Source: Xestospongia bergquistia (lineage: Eukaryota; Porifera; Demospongiae; Haplosclerida; Petrosiidae). From it: a stretch of 64,000 nucleotides of DNA. The notes beneath the pieces are model-generated. The model ran no database searches and was not told where the DNA came from. It worked only from the letters and a program-made list of their open reading frames with translations. Of this stretch, positions 51,701 to 64,000 are shown one piece after another. The stretch spans positions 4,738,301 through 4,802,300 of the forward strand of contig OZ014423.1 in assembly GCA_963965975.1 (NCBI GenBank). Direction: 5' to 3'. Each line of letters opens with the position of its first letter. Position 1 is the first letter of the stretch. The position numbers and the translations under genes were made by a program.

Positions 51701-54700
51701 TGTGTCAATAAGATATGTATTCATCACTGGGATATATTAAGATCAATAAAAGATTGGCTGTGTTTGGGTGGTGAGGAGGTTGCTTGATATAACACCTCTA
51801 TCTTCTCTCTTTCTCTCTTTTGTGTGGTCATTATTTACATTTCTCGACTTGTTTGTTTCTCTCTCTCTAATTAAACTCAGTAAACCTAAAATTATTTTCC
51901 CATCGGAAACACCGAGCATTACAATCATGTTTATCGATATCATCAATTAGGCAGAAATTGTTGGCATACCACATCATGATAGGCAACTTTATACAAGTCA
52001 CTCAATGTCTTGTATTACTATCATCATGTAACAACAGGCGTGCAAACGTGACCCAATTATTTAATATAATTACTCTCAATAGACTACTTATAAAAAGCTC
52101 TAAAAATGAAATAACCAAGAAATACCATAAAAGGTACACGAATGATCCACTGGTTATCACTACATCTTCATCCATCTGTCTGTCCCCTATCAGAGTGTAA
52201 GCTAATCTTCCATATGAAAGGATTATATGCACAAGACAGAACGGGAGAGTGTGTTACATAGCACAATCGGGAGTACGTAGGAAACATATCAAATATATTA
52301 TTTAGATGGTGTGATTTAATTAAAGAGAGAGTATTAATGGCATTTATAAACAAAAGCAAGAACGCAAGTTATGTAACAACTGAGGTTTAATGGATGGATG
52401 GACTTATATTTCATAGAACACACAAGCATATCGATTGTAGTCTAAACATTTTTATCGTGTCATTCACATCAATAAATTAGTTTTAACAAAAGGAATGTGA
52501 CCTATTGTTACTCAACCTCACACAGAGCAACTTATATAGTCTTATTGGCGCTGAATCAGTATTGTTAGGAAATCGTTTTTGTTTGTACACAGCTGCAAAA
52601 GGTACTTGATTACAATCAATTAGTATTAATTAATTAATTTGAGCCATTTTAGGTAAATTATCATCTAGTTAGTACAGGATAATTAAAGGTGTCAGCATCT
52701 TAATGTAATTACATTGTCTTGCTCATATGTTTACATAACAAATGAGAGAACCATACTAACAAACATATGTGCTTAGAACTGTATTAACATACATATGTAC
52801 TTATAACTATACTAACATCCATAGAACCATACTAACAAACATATGTACTTAGAACTATACTAACATCCATAGAACCATACTAGCAAACATATGTACTTAG
52901 AACTATACTAACATACATATGTACTTAGAACTATACTAACATCTATAGAACCATACTAGCAAACATATGTACTTAGAACTATACTAACATCCATAGAACC
53001 ATACTAACAAACATATGTACTTAGAACTATACTAACATACATATGTACTTAGAACTATACTAACATCCATAGAACCATACTAACAAACATATGTACTTAG
53101 AATCATACTAACATACATATGTACTTAGAACCATACTAACATACATAGAACCATACTAACATACATATGTACTTAAAAGCCATACCAATATGTAGTTATG
53201 TAGTTATGTAGTTATATTAATTCAATGATCTAGCAGCTGGTTCCTGTTATGGATAATCCATCAGTATATAGCCAATGTCATGTCAAACCAACCCACCTGT
53301 TTTGCACTAACATAAAAAGATAAAAACTACTTTGAAGTGGGTCACAGAAAGACCCTTCTTTTCTAAACATATTTACAAGATTAAGTTACCAGCTAAAGTT
53401 AAGGCAATGAAGACTCAAATTTTATGGTCTGTGTACTACAAGGAATGTGTCTACTCATGAGGTCTGGTGTTATTACATCATCATTACTGATTAAACAGCA
53501 AATGATATAAAGTTAAGAGTTACTTAATTACTAAGTATACAAATTATAGCTTCCAGTAAAATGATCAGTAGGAATACTGTACTCAACATACACACAACGC
53601 ACATTACATTAAACAATTTTTAATATAGTTTATAATACATATTATTACATCAGTAATTATGGTTAGGTGTGTGCTGAAGGAGGAGTACACAATCCTGACA
53701 TTGTTAGGCGTCATGTGTTTGTCGTGGTCTCTATAAGTACGTCGGTAACTTAATATTATATTAAGTCAGTACTTCAAGCTATGCCAAAAAATCTAATTTC
53801 TATGATATAGTAATATAGTTCACTAGATAAACATACTCATTCCATCATAATGAAATTACAACCACTAAGACATTATTTTAAAGGATGCATAGGAGATATG
53901 ACCAAAGAAACGTTTAAAATGCAAAGCTCCTTTTAACCTTTAGAGAAGAACTAGTAAAGTTGAGACTAACACAACACCTGTTCCATTAAAGCTGTAAACA
54001 ATGTAGTGGTTGAACTATCACAGAGACAAGAAGCCATTAGCCATGAGTTGCATTGCCACAAAGGCAACCTGGTAGGAGGGAGATTCCCATAAGAGGAGGA
54101 CTGACACAAGTTACAATTGTAATAGACAATGTTAATGATAAATTATCAACAAAATAAATTAACAGCTGTATGATGTACTCCTCTATCCTGTAGATTGTGA
54201 AATTCTTAGAAGCTAAATAAACTGATAAATGGATTCCATGCAAACTTTAACAGCCTCTCTATTGTTTGACGCCAGATTGGATGAAATTTCATCCAATATC
54301 TAAAATCATAACAAAAATTAAGATTGATTTAATAAGCATTGTGTTGCATAGCAACCACTACAAGTAATAAGTACGTACATAGCAGAGTATTGCTTCTGAG
54401 AATGTTGTATTATAACAAGTGAAGAGTAAACCAAATTAGTGTAGGAGAGGACAAATCGAACACTCCTCAGTTATATCCCTTCCCTTAGATACATAGTCAA
54501 GGTGCCCATGAGAACATGAAATAAAATATCTTGTTTGCTTTGACCCATGGAATGGATGACAGAACACTATCCATGTGTAAAGACTTTTACCACTGATGGA
54601 TAAATAGTGCTCATGTATCACAACACAGAAGAGCAGGTGGTTGGTCACTGGACAGTGTCTGAATGCACAATATTTCCAAACAGTGTGATATCATGTCCTC

Positions 54701-55522
54701 ATCCTTTTTGAAGTTCATAGAGGAAACATACTGTTTCTCATCAGCTGTATGTGTTACAAAATCAGGATGAATTTGGTTAACCACTTCAGGATATTTACAG
54801 TCTAATAATCACATGTGCCAGCTAAAACAACCATTGTTGTCCAAATTTGCCACAAAATTCCCTAGGAATCCCACAACCATCTCAATATCATATGGGACTG
54901 TGGGATTATGGACAGCATAGGACATCCTATAGGTATTCTGATGGCAAACCTGGACATTATGAAAATAACACTAACTATCACCATCATTGTCAGTCCAGAC
55001 TGAATGACTAGTATAATCTAACATATAATAGGATTTTTGTAAAATGCAACTTCATATCATTAAGCTTCATTTTGTCAGTCAATATTTAAGAAGTAGCTAT
55101 CTATCCTGTATTGTTTAGCCAGTAATAATACCAGACCTCATGTGTAGACAAAATGTTTAAAGAGCCCAAAAAACAAGAGTGGTAACAATACATTAAATTT
55201 ATTGCCCCCTCCCCCTCAAGTTATTCTATATTAGAAGTTGGTTTATCACGTTTAGACTGTCTTCAAAGGCATTCCTCATTACCAAAACACGGTGTATAAA
55301 GTACCACATTATCATTAAAAGCATCTATATCATGTTTATTACTATGTAAATGTTATTACTGTTAAAAGTGAGTGATCAAACTATTTTGGTTTAGTAGGAT
55401 ATCAGATAAATGACCCAATTAACTAAAAGGTCGTGTACATAAGTGTGGTAGTGTAGACAAAAGAATTCAAATACAACGAGTGAGTGAGCATCAAATATTT
55501 GATAAAGCCCTTTGTTTAGATC

Positions 55523-55571
<49 letters not shown>

Positions 55572-58500
55572 GCTACTTATATATATATATATATATATAT
55601 AGGTAGCTTAATATACAAAGAAAGTTTAAAGATAAAACTTCTAATCAAAACGGTTGGCTTGCTACATCAAAGCCATTTGAATTGGCAGTGTTTCCACAAA
55701 GCAATAAAGACATGTACACAATCCGATAGGCTCATATTACAACAATTACTGTGCGTTCAAGTATTACAATCAAACATTATAAGCACATGGGATGGCAACA
55801 ACAACAGCAGCTGAATAAAACATACAAACTATATACAAGTCACATGATGCAACATATTGACATTGTTATACTCAATCAAATTCTATCGCTAGACAACAAT
55901 GTCCTCACCCAAGTCAAAGATGGAAGCAAGTATGCCAGAATTATGTATATACTGCATATAAATAACATATATATATGTGTGTATGTATGTAAGTATTAAC
56001 AAGCAGTGAACACCTGGTAGTCAATAAGACTTTATAAAAACTAAAATTTAAAAGATAATTAATTATATAAGGAAGTGAGGATAATTGATAGTAATGAAGC
56101 ACATGACAGAGGGGCAAATGATAAAGAGGGAGTCCCTAATAATTAGTGATAATTAAAAAGAAATTTGTGCTAAGTTGACAATGGTACTAACTAATATCAA
56201 ACAAAATGGCAGACTTAGAAATAGTGTTTAGCAAAATATCAACATGACTGTTTGTATAAAAAAGTATTCTCTGTCTAGCTACTCTCAGAACAAAGCACGG
56301 ACAATTGTCTTAGCACTCTTTGATTATTAACTGTGAGTTGTAGCGTGTGAAATAAAATGCTCTAATAAACATATTCATTGATCTTCTTTAGACGAAATTA
56401 TAACACTCCCTCACTTACAATACAAGCATAGTAACTAAAAGAATTAGTCAACAGACCAATGTAAGTAATTAAGCTGATTACTCTTTGCTACGTCATACAT
56501 CAATAATCTTTTGAAACATCGCTATTTTAACAGGGTTGGTTCAGGCAGCCACATGCCATAGTACAGACAGATACATTACAACAAGACTAGTGGGAGCTAC
56601 TCAAAATATCACTGATAGGTAAGTAAATTAATTTATAACACGAGAAATTAGTATTAATGGCGACCTAACATTGGTCACTACGATACATGATTCAATTAAC
56701 CAGCTGGTCATTATTAAAACCTCTTCTTCAGGTGCCTATAATCACACAGCCTACAGCATTAAGTGCACAGTTAAAAATATATAACTGTTGTCTAATTTGA
56801 TTGCTTAGCAACAAATGTCACAATAAATTTAAGAATCTATCACCTTGTGAGGCTATTAGAATTCATACAAACGCATAGCATTAATCATTGCAACAAATAC
56901 TCTTTATATATTCATTGAGCACTTGAAATCACAGCATAGATATATAATACTGAAGTACAACCTAAGCAGTATTTGTGCATTGATGGACATTTTAGTAATG
57001 ACAAAGTCACTAATATTTGAATTGAGTGTTAATAATTGACAGATAGATTACAGCTAAGATGTGGTGACACACAAAGGAGCTTAACAATTATCAATGTTTT
57101 AAGTGTACTAATCCAGCTGTCATGTGTACACTCTTCTCAGATAACTGTGACGTATGTTGAGGTATACTTTGTACTCAATAAAACACTCGAGAGCACTCCA
57201 AGTAAAGACAAAAAGTAATTAAAACATAGCAGATGTTAGCTCAAACTTTAAAGCGCAATGAAATGTGATATTGTTTGTATATATGTAAAGACCAATTATA
57301 ATGAACGAGCTAGTGTAACACTATACAGGACAGGTGGGGCTGAGTTGTGAGTAAGTGGCTTATGTAGGTCAGTCTGGTGAGTAAATTAACACAGGATAAC
57401 ATCACTTTGTCGGAGATGTAAAAGGTCTCAAATAATGAGATTAAAAAGGACTTGAAGTGTGACATCATCAAATTAGAAATTAAACTAATAATAAGCAATA
57501 AAAATATAAAGATGAAATGAAATGTGTAGTCTATTAAAAAATAGGAATTATAGACAAGTTAAAAAATTTTATATTAATTTTAGATTATACTAAATGATTG
57601 AAATGTCAAGTAAAAAAATTTGAAATTGTGATCAAATACAGAATATCATTTAAAGCAAAAATGAATCAGATAAGCTGACAACAAACAACCTGTTGTTGAC
57701 TTCACTAACATCTAAAACAGACACAACTGTTGATGTAAGAAGCAAGGGTTCAGTGACTAAAATGTCAATTTCTATAAATAATATGTACTTAATTAGAACA
57801 AAGTGATTAAGAGAAGAACTATCACACCTCAAACAAGAGAAATTTAAATCATTTAAAAATACCTTTTTTAGTATTGTAGTGACAAACTGACAATAATTGA
57901 ATTGAAACCAGCACCAGAAGTAAGCTCACGTAACCAACTCAAACCAAAATTGGAAATTTATTACAAGTATACACAGTAATGAAACCAAACAAACATGTTG
58001 TATCCAATGTGTGTCGGCTCACAAACATCAAAGGGGAACAGCCTACTATGAGTTCCCATTGCCACAAAGGACTCACTATAGCAACGTTAGAATGGGATAG
58101 AGGGAGAGGCTCATTAGAGGTACCATTTGTCCATATAAACAAACAAACATGTCGTATCCAATGTGTGTCAGCTCATAAACATCAAAGGGGAACAGCCTAC
58201 TATGAGTTCCCATTGCCACAAAGGACTCACTATAGCAACGTTAGAATGGGATAGAGGGAGAGGCTCATTAGAGGTACCATTTGTCCATATATAGCTAATG
58301 GGTCATTTGATGTCAAGACGACTAATTATATTGTCACGTAGTAAAACGTGTAGATAATTATTGTTAACCTTTGTATGTCTCATATCACAATTAGCGCATA
58401 ATATTGTATCTTCCATACTGAAATACTGTCTAGTACTATTAGACATAACTATAGCAGCAGAGAGTATGGGAAATATAGTAATGTTAACACGCACAGACAC

Positions 58501-61500
58501 ACACACGTGTGTGCATGACTCATTAAGTACTGGAACTTTAGACAAACTATCCTAGCCTGTACAGAAACCTTTCTAACTTGTTATACTAGGTATATGATTG
58601 CATAAGACCACAGGATATACTATAGTGTAAATGATACTCATTACTAAGGATTCTAGTAACTGGGTAACAGCAGGCTTCAATTACAAATTATAAAATGGGT
58701 TATATATAGAATTATTATTTAAAAAATGAAACAAGCTGGTTGTAAGATATAGTACAAACAATTCTGGTATAAAAAGGTTCCGTAACAATAAATTCTATTA
58801 ATGTAAATACACTTTATGTATCTTAGTTTCTACTTGCAAGTATCTTAATCAGGAAGAAACCCTCCGATTGATAATAATGATAACACATCAGTTCACAACA
58901 GGTGTTACAAATGATCTCTAATGTAAGTTATTTCCTGATACATAACCAACAATTTAGACAGCATGGTTTCTCCCTCTCACTCTCTCCATTTAATATGTAA
59001 GTGAACAGACACACACACATATACAGTGTGATACATCTATTTATATGCACAAGGAAAGTGGAGAACATAGACCAAAATTGATAGGCAATACATTCATAAT
59101 ATACAACACACAATATGTATACACAGATATGACTTACATGATCCTTTCTTGCGGTTTCCTCTGCCTCAATGTAACGTGAAACCTAATGACAAAAAGACAG
59201 AACTCTTTAAAATTACTATATTGAATCAGTATGTATTATATAAACATTAATGACATATCATAGTATATTTAAGTTTAGTAATTGCAAACAGGTAGGTACT
59301 CAATTCATGTCACATGGTAAGGTTTGCTAATGAAACATTATCTGGTACACATGCCCTAAACCACATACTGACGTGTAACGTTTGAAGTTCTCTTTGTAAT
59401 CAATGGTTTCTTTATTAGATCAGAATGTAATAATTGTTATAGCTAGACACAAGTCTACTTCACAAAGCAATTTTCTACCCAAAGTTTTGACCAATGGTTC
59501 AACATAAATAACACCATATATCAAACTTGCTGCTCTAAGTTATCTCATATTGCACATCTATACTTTGACTTGGTATCAAAAAAGAAGATCGAAATGGCTT
59601 TGATCTTTTCAAAAACTAGTCAGAGTTTTGGCAGCTGTAAGAGATTTTTAAGTGAAAAGATCAAAGCGTCTACCTATGACATCACTAATGGCTTAACAAT
59701 TATGACGCAATTGCAGACCACTTTGACAAGCTGTGATACTTTCTAACCACAAAAGAATCCCTTCTAAATTTTAGTCTAACAATCCAACAATCAAATTATT
59801 ATTCCAGTTAAGAGCCAAATAAATAAATATACTGTTGTTACAAAGAAATGTGTTTTCTGTTAGTTATCAAAGGAAGTAACATGCATGCTATGAAAATGTG
59901 GAATGTGATATAAAAATACCACATGCCTATATAAGGAGATATACACTACACTATCTCCCGAGACAATATTTCCAAGAAATGTAGTAATTAAATCAAAATG
60001 GCTTACTAGTCTTCAACATAGTCCCTAAATACATTAAGTGATGCTCAACAGAGTGATTTCTGATAAAAAATTTGTTAAACAATTTGGGAAAACAATCCTA
60101 TTTCTTTCCGACATGAGCCAATGGGAAATTAATAATATCTAAAATTGGGAAACTAAATGTAGCAATGTGAATGGTAAATTTAATATTACATATGACACTA
60201 GGACTATTTATATAACAATCTAGTCATTTTGTGACATACAAATTTTAGTCATTCATACCAATACTTACCACAATGACCTAGGATAGCTATCATTAGTAAG
60301 GTCTAGACTAGTGAACATCAGTATTTACCACAGTAACCTAGGATAGCTACCATTAGTAAGGTCTAGACTAGTGAACATCAGTACTTACCACAGTAACCTA
60401 GGATAGCTATTATTAGTAAGGTCTAGACTAGTGAACATCAGTACTTACCACAGTAACCTAGGATAGCTATTATTAGTAAGGTCTAGACTAGTGAACATCA
60501 GTACTTACCACAGTAACCTAGGATAGCTATTATTAGTAAGGTCTAGACTAGTGAACATCACTACTTACCATAGTAACCTAGGATAGCTACCATTATATGT
60601 TCTAGACTAGTGAACACCAGTACTTACCACAGTAACCTAGGATAGCTATTATTAGTAAGGTCTAGACTAGTGAACATCACTACTTACCATAGTAACCTAG
60701 GATAGCTACCATTATATGTTCTAGACTAGTGAACACCAGTACTTACCACAGTAACCTAGGATAGCTATTATTAGTAAGGTCTAGACTAGTGAACATCACT
60801 ACTTACCACAATAACACAACACCAACAGAGAGAGTACTGGATTTGTCACAAAGTTCATTTAAATCAAACAAACTGTAATAGGATAGTATAAACACAATTT
60901 TAGTTTTTGCTTCAGTTATTAATAACCATCTTTCCTGTATAGCAATTTAAACTCTTTGATGTACATTTAATGAAGTTTGCAAATAGATATCAGATGTATC
61001 TAATCTATATTAAGAATACAGTCAGTTGAACATCATTATGTCATAATGACACAAGGGATTTAAATTTTCCAATTTTGTCTAAACGTCTACAATGAGCAAT
61101 AAGTTAATCCAGTTATTACATATCAGTCCTTGAAAATGCTGTGTTGTACTTCCTGACACTTCAGATACAAACATGTGATTACTAAGGTATTTGTATAGTA
61201 TGTATTAAATCAATGAACTTGTAAAGGAAAAGAACATAATTGTATTGGGAAGGGCTACAGTTGATATTGTAGTATCTTCTATTGTATATTTGAGAACCAG
61301 ACAACTCAAGTTCAAGGAGTTTATATGAAGAGATTCCAGGTGACTCATAACCATATTAAAAACTATACAAGTACACATTTCAGAGATCTTATAGACATTG
61401 TCATTATTTCATATTGAAGTTGTTATATACTTGCAAGTCTGTCTTCTACAGAGTGTTATATAAGTTATGATATAATGATAATCAAAGACCTTTATTATGT

Positions 61501-64000
61501 TCTTGATAGCAATAGTTAAGTATTTAATAAAAAGTGAGGCTCAATAATTCTCTTAGACAGGCTATATTAAATGTAACTGCAATGTCGAAATCAATAGTGC
61601 AACAATATTTCTTTAATTAACATGTGGTCCTACCAGTGATTGTAGTCTTTTGTCTTTCCGTCTCACAACAGATGCAAGACCTTCTTGAATTAATTTCTCA
61701 CCAATGTCTTGTTTTTGTGATGTTGTAAGCAAAGTGACATAGTCCTAGAAATATAAAAAAAATACAATTAACATGTGTAATTGTTTGATGTTGGTGATGC
61801 ACGTTAGATAAAAGACAGAATATTCAGTAGACTTAAATGGTATGTAACCATTCACAAAAGAAATAAATTACATTCATTAATTGTTATGTCTTTGAATGTT
61901 AGATGATCTAGTTTAGTTTAGTGGTTTCTAGGATAACAACAACATTCTATTATTTCTTGTAATGTGATAAACAACTTGCATTAAGAACAAAACATCTGCT
62001 TGTATTTAAATACACTACCATTATGTATCACAAACAAGTTTGCATACAATTGCAGTGTTCACAGAACAGTTGTAAAAAGGCCACCAAAAACTCATTAATG
62101 TATGGGCTTGCTCAGACTTGCCCCAAATATAGACATCTTATAGATCAAACAAAAAAGATTCATTGATACTCAATAACAGAAGACAACAAATTCCTATGTG
62201 TCAATAATGTAAAGGCATTCACACAATCTATTAATATCCGTTACTAAAAGTGATTAACTTAAACTTTTCCATATCTAGTACTCTAATGACAACAATCTCT
62301 TTGAAGCCAGTTAATAAAAACAACCACACAAATAGTACAGCTGCTTGTAATAACATGTTACATGGATGTGTTTTGTCATAGATCATGTACTTATTCTCAA
62401 AGATGTAAACGATTCATTTAACAATTGCCAAGTCATGAGTAAGAACACACAAACTGTTACACATGTACAGTTCATGACCATCATACCAAGCAAAGGCGTT
62501 TCCATCAATTTAATTACTTGCTAGGCAACTAAGGAGCCGGCAGGGCTGCATAATCGCCAGGGCAACAGCAAGATTAACCCAAGAATGAAGCACTACAGAT
62601 TCGAAGCGTGATAAAGATCCACTAAAGTATGCTCTATAAAATAATAATTAAGATATAGAGGGTGTTGTACAATAGAATATAATAACAGCTACTGTATTAT
62701 GATATAAAATCATTTAATTATTTGCATTTATCAGAGTATCCATCATGTATGATTAATTGTTTTCCATTTTGCACAATGATTATCACTCTAAATTGTATGA
62801 ACACAATTGTTTATCACATAGCTTGTATATAGCAGCCTGTGGGTAAATTATTTCTCAGTCATATTGTGTACTTCTTTAGTCAGTAGACAGTATAGTAAGA
62901 ATATTTATACAAGAACTGTTGTTGTTGGGAAGTTGTGTTGAAATCAAAAAAAGAAGAAGAAGAACGAACATTTAAAATTTGACTGTTTTAGAAATATTAT
63001 GAGTTAATACATCAGATTCTTATAAGAGAAAAAAAACTGATTATATTATATTTTATGCACAAAACTTGAGCTTGTGAAATTCATTTTTATAACTCTTTGT
63101 TAAAATAACCTTAAGTATATTACTTTCTTACAATTAATTTATTTAATGGAACATTAAGAAACCTGTGAATCTATTGTGAGGTCGACAATGACATGTCTTA
63201 TCAGACATTTTGCTCTTTAAAATTTGACTAAAAATTTGACTATTAGCTACAAAATAGAGACACAAAAAATCTTGTTGGATTTTAATTTTACTAATTTAAA
63301 GCATCAATCATAAAGTGTTACTTATGACATAAAGGTAACAATTGTAGTAAAAATTCAATATTTTGACTAATCATTCCAAGAATTTAAAAACAATGAAGGA
63401 AACTACAGATTACATTTATGCGTTAAAACAGTTTATAAGATAATACATCTATTGTTACTTGCAAAGAATACAATAACAAAAGAAGTCCATAAATAGTAAG
63501 ATAAAAATTATTACCACCCAATTAAAATATTAGTCAAGTCACTCAGTTCTATAAGTGACGCTTACGGCAGGCTTCTAATATCATATATACAGAGGCCAAA
63601 GGAAGAGGTTGCTATGGAGAGGAAACACATTTTCAAAGTGTTACCAGGTGTTACAGAAATTTAATTGGTTTACTGCTTTTGAAGAGAGTCATGAAAACCT
63701 TGAAGGTAATAGATAGTATACCATAAAGGTAGTACCCCATTTGGTAGTACTCCATTTGGTGGTACTCTTTTGTCTATAGCTCTAACACTATGCATCTTAC
63801 GTAACATTACAGCTGCTACTGACAGTTCATTTGGCGGTACCCTTTTGTCTATAGCTCTAACACTACGTTTCTTATGTAACATTACAGCTGCTACTGACAG
63901 TTTTACAATTGGATGGGAGGATTAAACAAACCAAAGAAAAAAACATTCAAAATACTTATTCTTACCATTCCTTGTTGTTTGTATTCCAAGTTTAGTAGGG
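48751..64000 (-). CDS. SND1: Staphylococcal nuclease and tudor domain protein, 3' end (partial 5')
   Basis: Four exons of the 3' end: 64000-63966 (partial, runs off the window), 61744-61634, 59182-59138, 48819-48751, all in phase 0. SND1/Tudor-SN is an RNA-binding scaffold with SN-like domains and a tudor domain, active in splicing, small-RNA pathways and transcription. The visible part is the last, split SN-like domain: LLNLEYKQQGM/DYVTL, DIGEKLIQEGLASVV, SRYIEAEETARKDH/VNIWLYGDFRADEAKEFGYTRQ then stop. This mirrors the human C-terminus (LNLWRYGDFRADDADEFGY), which makes both the assignment and the distant last exon secure. The final intron is 10.3 kb, very large for this genome. Intervening introns are 2.4 and 2.2 kb. 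The rest of the gene lies to the right. Confidence 0.92.
52748..53184. repeat. Tandem array of ~25-bp submonomers in ~75-bp composite units
   Basis: ACATATGTACTTAGAACTATACTA and CATCCATAGAACCATACTA variants alternate about 17 times. Composite units of roughly three submonomers recur. Confidence 0.9.
55528..55602. repeat. (AT)n palindrome
   Basis: Two AT dinucleotide runs flank TTAGGCTACTTAT, followed by ATAGGTAGCTTAA. The whole is an imperfect palindrome that could extrude as a cruciform. Confidence 0.8.
57985..58292. repeat. 154-bp tandem duplication, two copies
   Basis: Two nearly identical copies at a 154-bp offset (AAACATGTTGTATCC at 57991, AAACATGTCGTATCC at 58145), both ending CCATTTGTCCATATA. 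Only a few substitutions separate them, so the event is recent. The open frame across it is a by-product. Confidence 0.92.
59183..61633 (-). other. SND1 intron (second from the end visible)
   Basis: A 2.45-kb intron between the exons at 61744-61634 and 59182-59138. It holds the 60-bp repeat array at 60258-60815. Nothing else was recognised. Confidence 0.6.
60258..60815. repeat. 60-bp tandem repeat, about 9 copies
   Basis: Exact 60-bp period with CAGTAACCTAGGATAGCTA, TTAGTAAGGTCTAGACTAG and TGAACATCAGTACTTACCA. The unit is rich in CTAG palindromes (CCTAGG, TCTAGA, ACTAGT). Sub-blocks with ATATGTTCTAGACTAG and GAACACCAG recur every 120 bp. It is the same family as 32336-32600. Confidence 0.95.
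61745..63965 (-). other. SND1 intron (third from the end visible)
   Basis: A 2.2-kb intron between the exon leaving the right edge and the exon at 61744. It contains a 75-bp tandem duplication at 63755-63904 and otherwise unremarkable AT-rich DNA. Confidence 0.6.
63755..63904. repeat. 75-bp tandem duplication, two copies
   Basis: GGTACTCTTTTGTCTATAGC at 63761 recurs as GGTACCCTTTTGTCTATAGC at 63836, followed in both by TCTAACACTA and ACATTACAGCTGCTACTGAC. The unit is a multiple of three and keeps a minus-strand frame open. Confidence 0.9.

Larger units (their letters stand above)
48820..59137 (-). other. SND1 last intron, 10.3 kb
   Basis: Canonical ends on the minus strand (CAT/GTAAGT at 59137 and CTTACTACAG at 48820). 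No nested gene could be supported on either strand. It contains a tandem array at 52748-53184, an AT palindrome at 55528-55602 and a 154-bp tandem duplication at 57985-58292. The stretch at 50430-50800 looks like old repeat or decayed sequence without a recognisable family. Confidence 0.65.

Noticed and set aside
54436..54648. Minus-strand Cys/His-containing 70-codon frame
   Set aside because: The Cys/His spacing does not fit a known finger, and flanking sequence decays into stops; at best a repeat remnant.
63670..63882. Minus-strand 70-codon frame with repeated SVRAIDKRVPPN
   Set aside because: Generated by a 75-bp tandem duplication in an SND1 intron; the repeat unit is a multiple of three, which keeps the frame open.

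Overview
The window is nuclear DNA from an animal. It is AT-rich, most introns are 50-150 bp with GT..AG ends, and all nine recognisable genes have animal orthologues. A SHANK scaffold gene and a secreted cystine-knot protein point to Metazoa. Tight gene packing with tiny introns, alongside a few multi-kilobase introns full of minisatellites, resembles a demosponge genome such as Amphimedon. That last placement is inference, not something the sequence proves. Gene models were built by hand, joining exons wherever splice sites, phase and family similarity agreed.

Left third (1-23.6 kb), dense: the 5' part of a PH-domain tyrosine-motif adaptor (-) lies head-to-head with MINPP1 (+). Then come MYLIP/IDOL (+) and an arylsulfatase A-like gene (+). 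The latter converges on a complete 19-exon SHANK gene (-) encoding SPN, ankyrin, SH3, PDZ, a proline-rich region and SAM.

Middle (23.9-39.2 kb): WDR77/MEP50 (-) has an internally deleted MULE-type transposon in its last intron. It shares a 69-bp bidirectional promoter with MRPL21 (+). MRPL21 carries a ~1.9-kb hairpin-forming minisatellite in intron 1 and a 2.9-kb last intron. It converges on TMEM216 (-), a ciliary transition-zone membrane protein whose last exon sits 1.7 kb from the others.

Right third (39.2-64 kb), sparse: a 7-kb stretch with no recognised gene, then a single-coding-exon secreted cystine-knot protein (-). The rest is the 3' end of SND1/Tudor-SN (-), whose last intron is 10.3 kb. 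This part holds many tandem repeats (60-, 75-, 154- and ~277-bp units, AT runs).

The genes do not form a pathway. They are mostly housekeeping or signalling genes placed by chance: phosphoinositol and sulfatide catabolism, ubiquitin ligation, arginine methylation, mitochondrial translation, cilia and RNA handling. The most distinctive content is the SHANK gene with several Homer-type ligands, the twin-palindrome bidirectional promoter, the MULE insertion and the structured intronic satellites. I saw no CRISPR array, tRNA or rRNA gene.
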